6,167 bases of DNA from Lentisphaeria bacterium (GTDB taxonomy: Bacteria; Verrucomicrobiota; Lentisphaeria; Oligosphaerales; JAFGRS01). Shown here in pieces: positions 6,134 through 6,167 of the stretch (positions are counted from its first letter, which is position 1; the number at the start of each line of letters is the position of its first letter). Both the position numbers and the translations under genes were made by a program. Location: positions 1 to 6,167 of the forward strand of contig JAFGRS010000619.1 in assembly GCA_016935045.1 (NCBI GenBank), written 5' to 3'. The notes beneath the pieces were generated by a model, which was not told the origin of the DNA, did no database searches, and saw only the letters and a program-made list of their open reading frames with translations.

Positions 6134-6167
6134 AGACAGATTGGCACTGCGAACCTGTCCATGGCCC

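Noticed and set aside
5968..6162. A small minus-strand gene upstream of the regulator
   Set aside because: The frame runs through the heptamer tandem repeat and the predicted operator, has no domain and no good ribosome binding site in view.

Overview
The window is GC-rich (roughly two thirds GC by eye) and reads as an accessory carbohydrate-degradation locus. The gene types are a carbohydrate-binding/glycosidase-like tail, a sialate O-acetylesterase-family esterase, a formylglycine-dependent sulfatase and a LacI-family repressor. This mix is typical of the Planctomycetota/Verrucomicrobiota/Lentisphaerota/Kiritimatiellota group. That placement is inferred from gene content and protein style; no marker gene is present.

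Layout, left to right. Bases 1-858 (+) hold the C-terminal part of a protein whose 5' end lies outside the window: a jelly-roll carbohydrate-binding-like domain, then a small terminal beta domain. Bases 861-1200 (+) hold a decayed gene. It keeps a good ribosome binding site, an ATG and a signal-peptide-like start, but then runs into frame-shifted remains of what I recognise as a DUF6288-like protein, with one frame change exactly at a run of nine G. Bases 1264-3168 (+) encode a complete secreted-type esterase of the sialate O-acetylesterase family. A 276-base convergent gap with inverted repeats follows. On the minus strand, a LacI-family regulator (5951-4908) and a sulfatase (4914-3445) overlap by 7 bases and form a two-gene operon. 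Just upstream of the regulator is a 16-base near-palindrome (5966-5981) of the classic LacI-family operator type, with a central CG. Beyond it lies a non-coding stretch with a 7-base tandem repeat.

Working model (inference): a sulfated, O-acetylated polysaccharide or oligosaccharide is processed by the exported esterase and the upstream glycosidase-like protein. The sulfatase, which has no visible signal peptide, would act on imported fragments in the cytoplasm. The LacI-family protein would repress its own operon until a sugar effector is present. No clearly new multi-gene system is visible. The most testable points are the predicted autoregulatory operator, the apparently cytoplasmic sulfatase coupled to its regulator, and the eroding gene with its G9 frame switch.
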